Below are positions 1 through 11,034 of a stretch of DNA of 64,000 bases, piece after piece. The position numbers and the translations under genes are program-made. This DNA is from Adiantum capillus-veneris. Its lineage: Eukaryota; Streptophyta; Polypodiopsida; Polypodiales; Pteridaceae. The first letter of the stretch is position 1. Each line of letters opens with the position of its first letter. The notes beneath the pieces are model-generated. The model saw only the letters and a program-made list of their open reading frames with translations. It did no database searches and was not told the DNA's origin. The stretch lies in the NCBI GenBank assembly GCA_014529385.2, contig CM043960.1, positions 28,425,396 through 28,489,395 on the forward strand, in the 5' to 3' direction.

Positions 1-939
1 AAGAGAACTTCTTTATCTCTCCTCTCAAGCATGAGTATGTAATCCTAGGGGAACCATGGTTTGACCGCCTGGCTATCAATGTTAAATTTCTTGAAAGGAG
101 AATCTCCTTTAAGTTCAAGGAAAAAGACATGTATATAGATGGTAAGGAAATGGGTAACACTATCCCCATTGTACATACATCAGCTTTCAACAAGTCACTA
201 AAGAGCTCTATTTCCATGTACATGATTTTTGTTAAAGATTCTCAAAATGAACCTAATGCTTTAGCAAAAGAAAATAAAAGCAACCAAAAGGAATTAGAGT
301 TATCCAATTTTCTCAAGGGGTTTCAAGATGTTTTTATTGACAACATCCCTTGTGAGCTACCTCCTAAACGAGGTAATGATGACCATGCAATTGAACTTCT
401 TCTAGTAAGTTCACCACCTAACAAACCTCCTAATAGAGTTTCTCAAGCTCAACAAGAGGAGATTATGCGGCAAGTGCATGAGTTAGTTGAGAAGGGCATG
501 GTTAGGCCTAGCTCCTCTCCATTTTGCTCACCTGTGCTATTAGTGCAAAAGAAAGACGGCACATATCGTATGTGTGTCAACTATAGAGCACTAAATAGGA
601 TCACTATCAAGAATAGGTTTCCCGTTCCACGGATAGAAGACCTATTTGTAAGCTTTAAGGATTGACCTACTTCCGTAGGATTGACCTAAAAAGTGGCTAT
701 CGTCAAATAAGGATAGTTGATCAAGACATTGTAAAGACCACATTTCGCACCACATTTGGTCTTTATGAATACATTGTCATGCCTTTTGGCTTGACCAATG
801 CACCAGCCACATTCAACCGCTTGATGGCGAAGCTGTTTATACCTCATTGAACCTTCACTGGAGTGTTCTTTGATGATATTATCATCTACTCTAATTCATT
901 AGACGAACACAAGAAACACCTCAAGTAATATTTCAAGTT
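1..939 (+). pseudogene. A1 gypsy pol: protease tail and reverse transcriptase
   Basis: The first 130 bases encode the end of a retroviral-type protease ([11 protein letters not shown]), followed by a linker and the RT start ([23 protein letters not shown], split over two blocks). RT continues with [11 protein letters not shown] and [12 protein letters not shown], then FFDDIIIYS at about 866-889, so both catalytic aspartates of the [YF]xDD box remain. The reading frame shifts near 660, and stops occur at 848-850 and near 926, so no full RT can be made. The 5' part of this copy lies outside the window. The closest relative here is the interrupted copy A2, which shares long stretches of protein. 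Family assignment to Ty3/gypsy is firm; the exact clade is not. Confidence 0.9.
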
Positions 940-1824
940 TTGAGAGAGAATAAACTTTATGTTAATCGTCGAAAGAAAAGTGAATTTTTCTTGCAAGAGA
1001 TTCAATATTTAGGTCACATTATCTCTCAAGATGGCATCCAAATGGATCCATCAAAGCTAGAGGTAATAAAAGGATGGCCTAAACCAAGGAATCTTCATGA
1101 ACTAAGAAGCTATATAGGTATGTGTACATACTATAGACGCTTCAGAGAAAAGTTCTCACAAATTGCGGGACCATTACATGACCTAACAAAGAAAAGCGTT
1201 AGGTATACAAGGTCTGCTAAGGAGAACAATGCTTTCGAAAAGCTCAAAGATAAGCTTATCTCTCAACCTGTTCTTACACTACCGGATCTCTCAAAACCAT
1301 TTGAGGTCCAATGTGATGCTTGTGGTGATTGCCTTGGAGCTGTTTTGCTCCAAGAAGGGCACTCCATAGGCTATGCGAGTCGAAGGCTCGACCCTGTTGA
1401 GCAAGCTCTAGGCATATATGAAAAGGAACTCCTTGCAGTTCTACATGCCTTAGACTCATGGAAGCACTATTTATTGGGGACTCCTTTCATTCTGCGAACG
1501 GATCACCAAACTCTTAAGTACTTCATGACGCAGACCAAGCTCTCCGACAAACAAATGAGGTGGGAAAATTTCCTTTCGCAATTTCATTTTCATATTCCTC
1601 ACATTGTTGGCAAACATAATCAAGTAGCTGATCCACTCTCAAGGCGACTGAGAGTGAATGCGGTTTCCATAGCAAGTCACAATGATCTATCTTCAAGGAT
1701 AGATGAGTATGCTATTGATCCCGATTTTAGAGATGTGATTTCAGCCCTTGCATTAGAGAAGAAAAAAGATCCATTTACTTTACAAGATGGTTATCTTCTC
1801 TATGGAAATAGACTGTGTTACTAA
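940..1824 (+). pseudogene. A1 gypsy RT thumb and RNase H
   Basis: This is an open stretch of 294 codons. It begins in the RT thumb (QEIQYLGHIIS), then the connection (ELRSYIGMCTYYRRF) and a gypsy RNase H with the expected landmarks: CDACGDCLGAVLLQ (first Asp), YEKELLAVLHAL (Glu), LRTDHQTLKYF (Asp) and QVADPLSRR (last Asp). These active-site residues are all present. It is out of frame with the RT upstream, so it is part of a broken polyprotein. Confidence 0.9.
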
Positions 1825-2595
1825 CTCACTACGTGAGAAAGTAATGTATGAATCACATGCTCCACCTTATGCGGGGCATAGAGGGATTCAGTCTACCTTA
1901 AAGGGAATTGAAACATATTTCTATTGGCCTACCATGAAAGTGAACATACAAGAGTATGTTTCTAAATGTGTGGGATGCCACAAGACAAAATTTGATAGAG
2001 GGAAGCAACTTGGATTGCTTCAACCCTTGCCAATTCCTAATTCACCATGGGAGAGCATATCCATGGATTTTATCTTTGGATTGCCTAAGTCTATCCATGG
2101 GAATATGGACGATAGTAGACAGGTTCAGTAAACAAGCTCATTTTTTACCTGTCAAAAAGACTATCAAAGCCCATCAAATGGCAACCCTCTTCATTTCACA
2201 AATTTTCAAGTACCATGGCTTGCCAATGTCCATAGTGTCGGATAGAGATCCTAGAATGACCAGTAATTTCTGGAATGGTCTCTTTGAGAATTTAGGGACA
2301 AGGCTAAACTTCTCTTTGGCCTATCATCCACAAACGGATGGCCAAAGTGAAAAAGCTAACCTAACCATTCTCGATCTACTAAAAGCCTATGTAACGGAAG
2401 TAGATCAAAGATCCCAATGGGAGAAGTACTTACCCTTAGTGAAGTATGCTTACAATAACACTGTACATACTTCCACGGTAAAAGCACCTTTCAAGGTAAT
2501 TGAGGGAAGATCAAAAAGTCCCTTGCTACTTAAGGTACATGGGAAGATATTTGCTGCAGATGAGTATAGCCGAGACCTACAAGAATCTTTTCAAA
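1787..2595 (+). pseudogene. A1 gypsy integrase, frameshifted and truncated
   Basis: The HHCC zinc finger is visible (ESHAPPYAGHRG then CVGCHKTKFD), followed by the core domain: SMDFIFGLP (first D), VSDRDPRMTSNFW (second D) and DGQSEKAN (catalytic E). A frameshift near 2105 separates the zinc finger and first D from the rest. The protein stops matching the related copy at 41.6 kb just after YSRDLQESF, and LTR-type sequence follows almost directly, so the integrase C-terminus, any chromodomain and the polypurine tract are deleted. Confidence 0.88.
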
Positions 2596-2599
2596 CACA

Positions 2600-3298
2600 C
2601 ACACTCTCACACGGTCTATGTGAGAAGAAAGAAAAAGACTATCTCTTCCCAAGCTTTAATGGAGATCTCATCACCTACTTCAAGCTTGTGAGATAGAAGC
2701 CTACATCGACACACTCTTGGCATGTGGATGCAAATCCAACCAAGAGCCAAGCTTCAATGCATGCTCATCTCCTCTACCATGCTAATTACTAAGCTAAGCT
2801 ATGCTAATATGAGTGATTAGGTGAGGAGATGTACATCTTTCTCGTAAGATACTCCTTCTTCCTCTCAATCTACTCTCATACCCTGCTAGCTCTCACCATC
2901 TTCGAAGGTGTGTGAGGTCTTGGGTCTGAGACCGGGGATAATTGATGTTGTGTTTGCTAAGTGCATGAAGCTTTCATCTTTATTGCACTAGCTAGTCTTG
3001 AAGGAACACAAAGAATTGTATTGTACAATGTCTCTCTTGATGGGAGAAACCATAATACAAAGCCTTTTGGAGGGGGGACCGGCTCCATGCAAATCCGGTC
3101 CTCAACTGTTGTCAATAGCTTAATTTCTCTCTCTTTTGAAAGTATTGTTCATGCTATCTAACTAGGTGTTATGCTTTTTGTTGCTCTCTCCACCCAAGCA
3201 CTCTTGTAATTCTCATTAGGAATCTATTCTAATGAAATGCCCACTATGTTCATGCTAATTTCCGCTACACACAAGTTTTTAGTCCATTAAATGTTACA
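2600..3298 (+). repeat. A1 3' LTR, end portion
   Basis: About 700 bp aligns by eye with 7465-8124, where the same sequence is followed by a primer binding site; this is therefore the end of the A-family LTR, closing in ATGTTACA. Shared blocks include AAGCTTCAATGCAT, GAGGTCTTGGGTCTGAGAC and CTATTCTAATGAAAT. The LTR start is not present, because the junction with the integrase remnant is a deletion. Confidence 0.82.
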
Positions 3299-3500
3299 TT
3301 TTATACCTTCGCTCCCAGTTTCATGGTAAAAAGCTAGAGTTGTCATAATCTCATTAGAAATTGCATTTCCGGCTTTGAAATACATTCGGGTAGTAGAGAC
3401 AAGTTATGCGAGAGTTGCCACTGTCAATTGGCATTAAAATTACAATTACATATGAGATATAATAAATTGGAATCTTCCAACACTCCCCCTATCCTATTTC
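3299..3500 (-). repeat. Minus-strand LTR start and polypurine tract remnant
   Basis: Read on the minus strand, GGATAGGGGGAG is followed by TGTTGGAAGATTCC, the usual layout of a polypurine tract directly before a 3' LTR starting TGTTG. The LTR runs about 190 bp to a TATA-like GGTATAAAA and is then cut by the end of the A1 LTR. The minus-strand ORF3 relic lies just upstream of the tract, matching the order ORF3-PPT-LTR seen in G and D. Confidence 0.65.
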
Positions 3501-3534
3501 ATATCATCTATGACATGAGTTAGAGCCGTGGTTC

Positions 3535-3925
3535 CTTTTAAGAATAGCATTTTTCTTGCTCCTTAATTCCATTGCAATACTTCTTTGATAGCTCTTGATC
3601 TTCAGGGGTAAAGGGTCTCATGGTGTCAATGGATTGGAATTCCATTGCATGGTAGCTGACAAACCTTGCTCGGATGTCGTTTTTTGGTCCAAAATAATTA
3701 GTGTTCAATGTGAAAAACCACATGTAGAAGGCTCCTTCAAATGTGTTCATGTAATAGGAGGGCACAAAAATCAGTCAACCAAGGATGCCATGGAGAAATT
3801 TTTCATCTAGCTGCTGGCTAAGATCATACACCCATCCCATGATACCTTCCAGGAAGGACATCCATGGCCGTTCTACAACCCAGGGTTTATGATCTTGTTC
3901 CGTCATTTGAATTTGGATCTTCCAT
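3535..3925 (-). pseudogene. ORF3 C-terminal domain relic
   Basis: The minus strand encodes, with one in-frame stop, a segment matching the end of ORF3 in G (38603-39409) and D (45003-45900). Landmarks in order: LEGIMGWVYDLSQQLDEKFL (against YDLSGQPSEEVL in D), YYMNTFEGAFYMWFFT (against AFEEAFYIGLFT), then FGP..RARFVSYHAMEF and a closing KKY (against FGS..SRFVGYSAIEL and KIRYEKAL in D). No function is known to me. The match covers more than 100 residues in one frame and is followed by a polypurine tract and LTR start, so it is a genuine third copy of this domain. Confidence 0.75.
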
Positions 3926-3984
3926 TGCTCGTTTGGATTTTCTAGTAGATTTTTAGGAAAGAAATAAAGCCAAAAATTATCTAG

Positions 3985-4360
3985 AAATTACCCAAAATTA
4001 GGTAAATTATTTTAATTGAAGAAAATAAACTTTTTGCTATAGACCAAATATTTAGGCCATTATTGGTCTATTTTTTGTACTTTTTCTCAATTTTTGACCA
4101 TATTTGACCCTATAATTAGAGGCAAACATATGAAAACTTAAATATACAAGAGTATGGGGTCAAAATAATGCCAAAAATTACCAGAACTAGGTAAATTATT
4201 TTCGATGAAGAAAACAAAATTTTTGCTATAAACAAAATATTTAGGCCATTATTGGTCTTTTTTTTTGCTTTTTCTCACATTTTGACCATATTTGACACTA
4301 TAATTAGAGGCAAAAATATGAAAACTTAGATATGCAAAGTATATACAAGAGTATGGGGTT
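3985..4360. repeat. Tandem duplication, ~185-bp unit, two copies
   Basis: Two AT-rich units follow one another. Each has AGGTAAATTATTTT, then TTTTTGCTATA, ATATTTAGGCCATTATTGGTC, a T-rich run, TTGACCATATTTGAC, ATAATTAGAGGCAAA and CAAGAGTATGGGGT (in this order, starting near 3990 and 4178). They are diverged by point changes and small indels. No coding potential. Confidence 0.8.
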
Positions 4361-4379
4361 ATTTTGGCCCTAACATGAC

Positions 4380-4980
4380 CCGATCCCACTCTAAGTACTT
4401 ACGAGCATTACTTAGCATTTGTTGGAAAAAATCAAATCGCAATAAAATGCAACAAGGTTTAAAGCAATGTCGAACACAAGGCTCGATAATATGTATAATT
4501 CATTTAGCAATGGGTTCCATATTGCAACCTCCCCCCTCCAACTAGTGAGTCCTTATGAATGTTTCTTGGTTGTAGGAACATTGCAGGGGCAATCAAAAGT
4601 GTGACTAAATGGGAGGCCTTGTATTGCGGCCCTATGCATGCGTTCATAGAATATGCATAGAAGAATTATGTTGTGCAAGATGGAGGTCATAAGCATGTGT
4701 GCTTATGGGAATTCGCTGACAAGGATTCCTATGCTAAGCATTGTGATGATCAATTCAACGATTGTTCACCATCTAATTTCTTTTGTAGCAGTTGGGCTCT
4801 TTCCCTAATGGATAATTGAAAGAATTCTTTCGACTGGTCTCTAGGTGATTCCATGTGTTTGTTGGGAATCCATACTTGTTTGGATGCTAGTTTTCTTGGC
4901 TTTGGATGGCAGAATAGTCAAAGATCATCTCAAGGTTGACTACACTGCCAAGGAGGCCCAAGAAACGATCTAAGAAAAAA
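4380..4980. other. Unassigned non-coding stretch
   Basis: No open reading frame, RNA gene or repeat boundary that I can support. Short coding-like scraps occur on the plus strand but are broken by stops. Confidence 0.4.
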
Positions 4981-6335
4981 TCAAGCTTTTAGAGATAGCC
5001 ACAACAAAAATCCAACTTGAGGGGTTGCAAAAGAAATGCAAGAAAACCCGATGATGGAAGGATCAACGCAAAAAACTAAAACAAAAATAAAAATAATAAT
5101 ATAGTATAAATAAATAATAAAATGAACAGGTAATTCAGGGGGATAAGTCGCCTGAGCGCTTGCAAAAAGAACAAGAAAACCCAATGAAGGATGACTTACC
5201 TCTTGCACAGGTGGAAAACAAAGAGAAGAAGAAATTATAGAGATTTTGAAGATAGTAGCAAAGTGGACAGTGTGCCAGCCGGTACTCACAACTATCATCC
5301 CTCGCCAAGTGCACAAGCAAGAAAATGAGAAGAAATCTATAGCGGTTGAGGAGCCGAGGCTAATTTAACTCACCAACAAGGCATGCTCCTCAATTGTACC
5401 TCTAGAGCCTAGAAAAGAAGAAGAGTAAGCACTACCAATGGAGCCGGCAATGCCACAGCAACAACAACCACACCCACATCAAGTCTCAAGCATGCGGCTC
5501 TCATCAAGAAACTTGTTGAGGAAGCTAGACAAAGATATGATAAAGAAAGGTATGTAGTACGCTCATCTACCGATAGATCACTAGAAGACACTGCAAAAAA
5601 ACAATGCAAAAAGTGATGCCCAAGAATCTCCTCTATAGGGAACAATTTCTCAAATCCGACCTACTGAAGATTATTACACCAGTAGAGCTCGAAGATGAGG
5701 TTCTTGAGCCCCAATTATCCTATGTCCTACTCAAGTAGCTAACAAATGAAGACAAAAAGAACCTAATCACTACTGCCAAATTCAAAGGGAAGCTATTGAC
5801 ATTGGGACTTTCCAAGAATGGACAACTGAAGAATTCATAGCAACACGGCCAAAGTGGAAGATAGCCTTCATGGATGAGTACAAGAATGAAATAATGGCCA
5901 ACTCGTTTGTGGCAGTGCACTTATAGGTCAACTCCACATTTTGCCCTATCATCAGATGCAAGACCTGGCTGGAATTCAAGTGACTACATCATGCTCATCC
6001 ATAATGGCTGAACTACTCAAATTTTGCAGTGCCCAGCAGTTCTTCCTTTATTGAATATATATGCGTCAGGCACTCAAACAGATAATCAGATTAGTGTGTA
6101 ACAGGTCGAACATAGCATGCAAAATGATGCTAAAGATGTTTTATATTCTATATGTCTACATCAACAAATTCAAAAACACAAAATCCACACAGGAATGCAA
6201 CACCCCCTACACACGCTTGTACCATCAATCGGAAGCAGACCAATGGGAGCAACTAACATTAAGGCTCAACCAATACACATCAAAAAAATCAAAGACCATG
6301 TAGCTGCCTCACTCAGCAAAGGTCTTGTTGGGGAG
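4981..6335 (+). other. Decayed coding-like sequence, unrecognised
   Basis: Several plus-strand fragments look formerly coding: near 5480-5610 a lysine/arginine-rich segment (ALIKKLVEEARQRYDKER), near 5800-5930 EEFIATRPKWKIAFMDEYKN, and an open stretch ending at 6341. Frames change and stops interrupt. None matches a family I recognise. It is probably old retroelement gag or ORF3-like material, but I cannot show this. Confidence 0.3.
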
Positions 6336-7440
6336 TGTTGAGGCCAATCAATAGCTACTAATAATTTTCAGATGTACACTTTGGCAAGAAGCAATCAAGA
6401 TATCCCATCCTCACCCTGCATATCATTTTCTACCTAACATCACTTTTTGGTGCCCGACGGGCAATGTAGATTCTCGAGCCATCCTTTTGTAAAAGTCTAC
6501 TCTGTAGTGAATTCAAAGACATGAATGAGTAAATAATGTCATTGGATTCACTAACAGCTTGTCATAATAACTAATATCTAATTCTCCTAAATGATTTTCT
6601 CATGTTAAACTGATCATTTAATATGGGGAAGTAATAGGGGAGAAAAGGCTAGATTATTGGTAAGGCTAGCAAACCGATCACAGTAGGGATCCAAAGGAGG
6701 GAAAATAGGGATCCAAAGGGGGACCATCTGCAGAAGATCAATGTCCAAGCAATGGGCTTCAAAGACCTAAGGTTCAGCCCATTAAGACTTCCAAACTGCT
6801 AAGGTTCCAAATTTCAAAGGGTAAGTCCAAATGGTCAAGCTTAAGGAAATTGGATGCTTTGTAATTGTACACAAAGTCTTCCTAGATCCCTACAAGGGAG
6901 GGGGAGGGCCCTAAATGTAGGGGAAGAGAGAGAAACAGGTGAGATAACACACACACACTCAAAGGCTCCCCTTTACACAAAGACCATAGTGGACACATGT
7001 CACGTTCCTAGCTCAGTTGCCCCCAAAGTGTATTCAAATCCTATTGGATGACCATAGAGGTGGACCAATGAGAATTAGGCGAGAGTAAATTTAGTCTAAT
7101 TAATTTTAAAAAAAATAAAAAGAACCAATGGAAATTAAGTCTCCTGGATAATTATTGGATAGCCTGTCAAGGGGTCCAATAGGAATTAAGCAGCCCAATG
7201 GCTTGCTTAATTCCTATTGGCCAGAAGGGGAAAAGGTCCAATGGGGATTTAAATGAATTAAGTTATTTATCTAAGCTCTCTCTAAAGGGGAAAGAGGGAC
7301 ACTTGTTAGAAGGCTCTTCATTTGACCACTTAATTCCTATTGGCTAAGTTTGGAAAGGTCCAATAGGAAGCCAACAAGAGGAATTAGCAAGAGGGGTCAG
7401 CCAAGATGAGAGAGGGGCCTGATTTGTGAAGGCATTATTC
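6336..7440. repeat. Non-coding region with repeated CCAAT-rich direct and inverted motifs
   Basis: GGGGAG followed by TGTTGAGG at 6336 resembles a polypurine tract plus LTR start but is unsupported by a partner. From 7050 to 7370 the motif CCAATAGGAATTAAG recurs in direct and inverted orientation (for example near 7055, 7125, 7169, 7204, 7330 and 7360). This may be the upstream (U3) part of the A2 5' LTR, whose start I could not fix. Confidence 0.4.
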
Positions 7441-7464
7441 CACACACACTCACACTAGCTCATG

Positions 7465-8124
7465 TGTGAAGCAAAGAAGACTCTCTCTCCTTCTCAAGCT
7501 TTAATGGAAAGCTGATCATCTACTCCAAGCTTGTGACAAGGGAGGCCTACACCAACAACTCTTGGCTTTGTGATGCAAATCCAACCAAGAGCCAAGCTTC
7601 AATGCATACTCATCTCCTCTACCATGCTAATTATTAATCTATGCTAAGCTTTTATGAGTGATTATGTGAGGAGATATACTTCTTTCTTGTAAGGATACTC
7701 CTTCTTCCTCTCAATCTATCCTCATACCCCGCTAGCTCTCACCATCTTCGAAGGTGTGTGAGGTCTTGGGTCTGAGACAAATGAGGAATTGATGTTGTAT
7801 TTTAAAGTGTTTGCTTTGTGCTTGAAGCTTCCATCTTCATTGCACTAGCTAGTTATTGAAGGTGATGGGGGAAACCTATAAAACAAAACCTTCCAGAGGG
7901 GGGACTGGCTCCATGTAAATTTGGTACTCAAATTTTGTCAATAGCTTAATTTCTCTCTCTTTTGAAGTATTGTTCATGCATATCTAACTAGGTGTTATGA
8001 TTTTTGTTGCTCTCTCCATCAAAGCACTCTTGCTTTGCTCATTAGGAATCTATTCTAATGAAATTCTCACTATGTTTATGTTATTTTCTGCTACACACAA
8101 GTTACTAGGCCATTAAATGTTACA
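7465..8124 (+). repeat. A2 5' LTR, alignable part
   Basis: Matches 2640-3298 nearly throughout and ends in AATGTTACA directly before a primer binding site. The true left end may lie upstream in the CCAAT-repeat region. Confidence 0.82.
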
Positions 8125-8146
8125 TTGGTATCAAAGCACAAGGTTT
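8125..8146 (+). promoter_or_regulatory. Primer binding site, initiator Met-tRNA type
   Basis: TTGGTATCAAAGCACAAGGT lies immediately after the LTR end. Plant LTR elements primed by initiator tRNA-Met typically carry TGGTATCAGAGC; here there is one change in that core. It fixes the LTR end and the plus orientation of A2. Confidence 0.85.
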
Positions 8147-8528
8147 ACCTTTTCTTGCTCAAGAAGGGAGGTCCTCAAGCTAGCTGTAAATGGTTAGTAT
8201 TATTAATTGCAATTGAGTAAGTAGAATAGGGATTTTTCAGCCTTGCAGTGTGTTGCTTCGTGCAGATAACGGGGCATCACCGTTGAGAGCTATGGTCTTA
8301 ATAGTGGAGTCCTACAGGGATTAACCACTATTGAGCTATTAGAAGCTAGACAAGAGCCGACACTATTTTGGTGTTGAAAGACCCTCTCTTCTATTCCTTG
8401 CAATTAATGATAGTCGAGCCATGGGTACAGGAGCTTGAGTGATTTTCTAAAGGCGTAAAGACGAGTAGCAACTAGGGCTTGAAGTGCCACAGTACACCTA
8501 AAAAAGTTTACACCTAAAAGTTGTTAGA
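8147..8528 (+). other. A2 untranslated leader
   Basis: No ORF of note between the primer binding site and the gag ATG at 8529. Confidence 0.5.
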
Positions 8529-10110
8529 ATGGCTGACAATAGTAAAAAGAGTAAAATTAATGTTGATAGCTTTGATTTTGGTAATAAGCACGCTACTAAT
8601 GATGCCCCTATTCTTGTTAACTACCTTGTTTCTAGGCTTCAACAAGCCATGGGCAATCCATCCCTCCAAAGTGAAGTGCAACGGCAGCTTCGTGCTCATG
8701 GGATTGTCCAAACTCCCCACCAAGAAGAGAGAGTACCTAGGAAGCCTCCTTGTGATACTTACAAAAGAGGCCTCTCTCCGATTTGGGAAGAAGAAGAGAT
8801 CCGTACGAAGGGCTCAAATATCTACTACTTGAAGACGCATCTTCTTCTCAAAGGAGAACTCAAGAGCCCCCACAGAAAGAGCGAGAAAGAAGTGAGTCTC
8901 CTGCCACTTCAGTGGAGATGGCTCCATGAAGGCTGCGGGCAAAACACTCTCCATCACCCCCTAAACGGAGAAGATCATTGCACACTTCTCCAAACCATAA
9001 TTCAAAGAGGGATGACAGAAAACAAGAGAAGAAAAAGGGGAGAAAGAGGTCACCTTATTCTCCATCTTCTTCATCCTCTTCCTCTTATGAAGAAAGTGAT
9101 GATGCAGACAAGGAGGAACAAGGCAATAAAAAGGCGAGAAAGAGGTCACCCTCTTCTCCATCTTCCTCAAATTCTTCATCTTCTGAAGAAAGCGAAGGTG
9201 AAACTTTTGAACCACCAAAAAGAAGAGGCCATAGGAAATCCTATGCCGCATGGAAGAGGTCGTCGAAGCTCAAGAAGTTCAAAGAGGGAGGAAAGAACAT
9301 CTCTTTCCTTACCTACAATGGCACCTTTGGTGCTACGGACAAAGTCTTGGCCTTTATTTAACAATTCAATGCATCGTTTGGAGACAAGGGCTTCACGAAA
9401 TCCTCAAAGGTACATCATGTAGCTATGCATTTTCAAAAGTCCACCAGGCAATGGTGGTCTAGCCTACGGAAAATGGTGAAGCTCCACGAACATGGAAAGC
9501 TTTAAGAGCTTCCATCATGAAATAATTTTTGGCTACCGATGCCAACGGCAAAGTACTCACCGAATGGCAAAGATTGAAGCTCTCTCCCTACGAATCTATT
9601 GACAAATATGTAGACAAGTTTTAGGACGTACATCTCAAAGCCACTGTCTTCAAAAAGATAAGTTTTGGAGAGAAAAAACAACAATTTTGTGCGGGTCTAA
9701 CTAAAGATATGGTGGAGTATGTCAACTCCCAAAGTCCACGCACCATCTCTGTTGTCATACACCATACCATGGTGGCTTCACGAATCCATTTCCAACAAGG
9801 GGCTAAGAAAAATCTTAAGTCCACGTAGAACAAGGACTGTAACAATGAGCCTAAGGGGAAGGACAATGTCCAAAAGTCTCCTAAAAGCAACGCCAACAAC
9901 AACAAAGCTAAGGAGATGGGAGTTTATAAAGGCAAAAATAAACTCTCTCTTTTGAAGAGCTTGAGCGTTATCATAAAGATAACCGTTGTTTCAAGTGCGG
10001 GGAGCAAGGGCATGCCTATCGTGCTTGCCCCCACAAGAATACACGAAACGAGCCTCCTAGAGCTACCTTGGTCAAAATCCAAGAAGAGGAAGCTCACCAC
10101 AAAGGATCTC
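8529..10110 (+). pseudogene. A2 gag with SR-rich linker and CCHC knuckle
   Basis: The start at 8529 gives MADNSKKSKINVDSF, the first good ATG after the primer binding site. A frameshift before about 8980 moves the gene to another frame, which carries two copies of a basic serine-rich block (GRKRSPYSPSSSSSSS and ARKRSPSSPSSSNSSSS) with acidic runs after them. The gag core follows (FLTYNGTFGATDKVLAFI, stop, QFNASFGDKGF, HFQKSTRQWWSSLRK). After more frame changes a zinc knuckle, CFKCGEQGHAYRACP (C-x2-C-x4-H-x4-C), is intact at about 9987-10031. Gag would coat element RNA; this copy is broken by stops and shifts. Confidence 0.82.
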
Positions 10111-10556
10111 CTCTATGCCATGCTTGGGGAAATGTAAGAGAACATGATGCTTTTATTCTCTTTGACCCTGGTTCTACTCACAATTTCATATCTACAGAGT
10201 TGGCCACCAAGCTAGGCATTCAATCCTATGAGATGGGAGATGTCCTACCCGTCCATGGTGCTTTCAAGGGGCAAATCAGTCACTCCCTTAATTGGGAAAT
10301 TGAGGCTCCATGTCCAAATCTATGTGGACAAAGAGGACTTCTTTATCTCTCTTCTCAAGCATGAGGATGTAATCCTAGGGGCACCATGGTTTGATTGCAT
10401 GGCTTCCAATAATAAATTCCCTGAAAAGAAAATCTACTTTAGGTTCAGGGAAAAAGATATGTACATAGATGCTAAGGAGTTGGGTAACACCATACCCATT
10501 GTATATACGCAAGATTTCAATCAGTCAATAAAGAGCTCTATTCTGTGTACATGATT
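10110..10556 (+). pseudogene. A2 aspartic protease, altered active site
   Basis: HDAFILFDPGSTHNFIS is the active-site region of the plant gypsy protease, where D-[ST]-G-STHNF is usual; here the middle residue is proline. A frameshift near 10290-10330 separates it from the flap and C-terminus (KHEDVILGAPWFDCM), which matches the A1 protease tail. The substituted active site and the shift both argue against activity. Confidence 0.8.
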
Positions 10557-11034
10557 TTTGTTAAAGATTCACAAAATGAACCCAATGCTTTAGCAAAAGA
10601 AAATATAAATAATCCCAAGGAATTAGAGTTATCCAATTTTCTCAAGGGATTTCAAGTTGTTTTTATTGACGACATCCCTTGTGAACTACGTCCTAAACAA
10701 GGCAATGATGACTCATGAACTGAGAAGCTTTATAGGTATGTGTGCATACTATAGACGATTCATAGAAAAGTTCTCACAAATTGCGAGACCATTACATGAC
10801 CTAAGAAAGAAAAAAATTAGGTATACATGGTCTGCCAAGGAGAATAATGCTTTCAAAAATCTTAAAGAAAAGCTTATCTCTCAACCTATGTTTACACTAC
10901 CAGATCTCTCAAAGCCATTTGAGGTCCAATGTGACGCTTGTGGTGATTTCCTTGGAGCTGTTTTTCTCCAAGAAGGGCACGCCATAGCCTATGAAAGTCG
11001 AAGGTTCAACCATGTTGAGCAAGCTCTAGGCATA
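10557..11034 (+). pseudogene. A2 pol with RT core deleted, left half of RNase H
   Basis: After the linker FSRDF..VVFIDDIPCEL-like sequence (shifted), the text jumps at about 10712 from the region equivalent to A1 position 377 to the region equivalent to A1 1097, removing about 720 bp with the whole RT palm. The junction carries the short shared string CATGAAC. The connection and RNase H start follow (HELRSFIGMCAYYRRF, CDACGDFLGAVFLQ). The gene is then cut at EQALGI by the LTR of element G and resumes at 40432. Confidence 0.85.
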
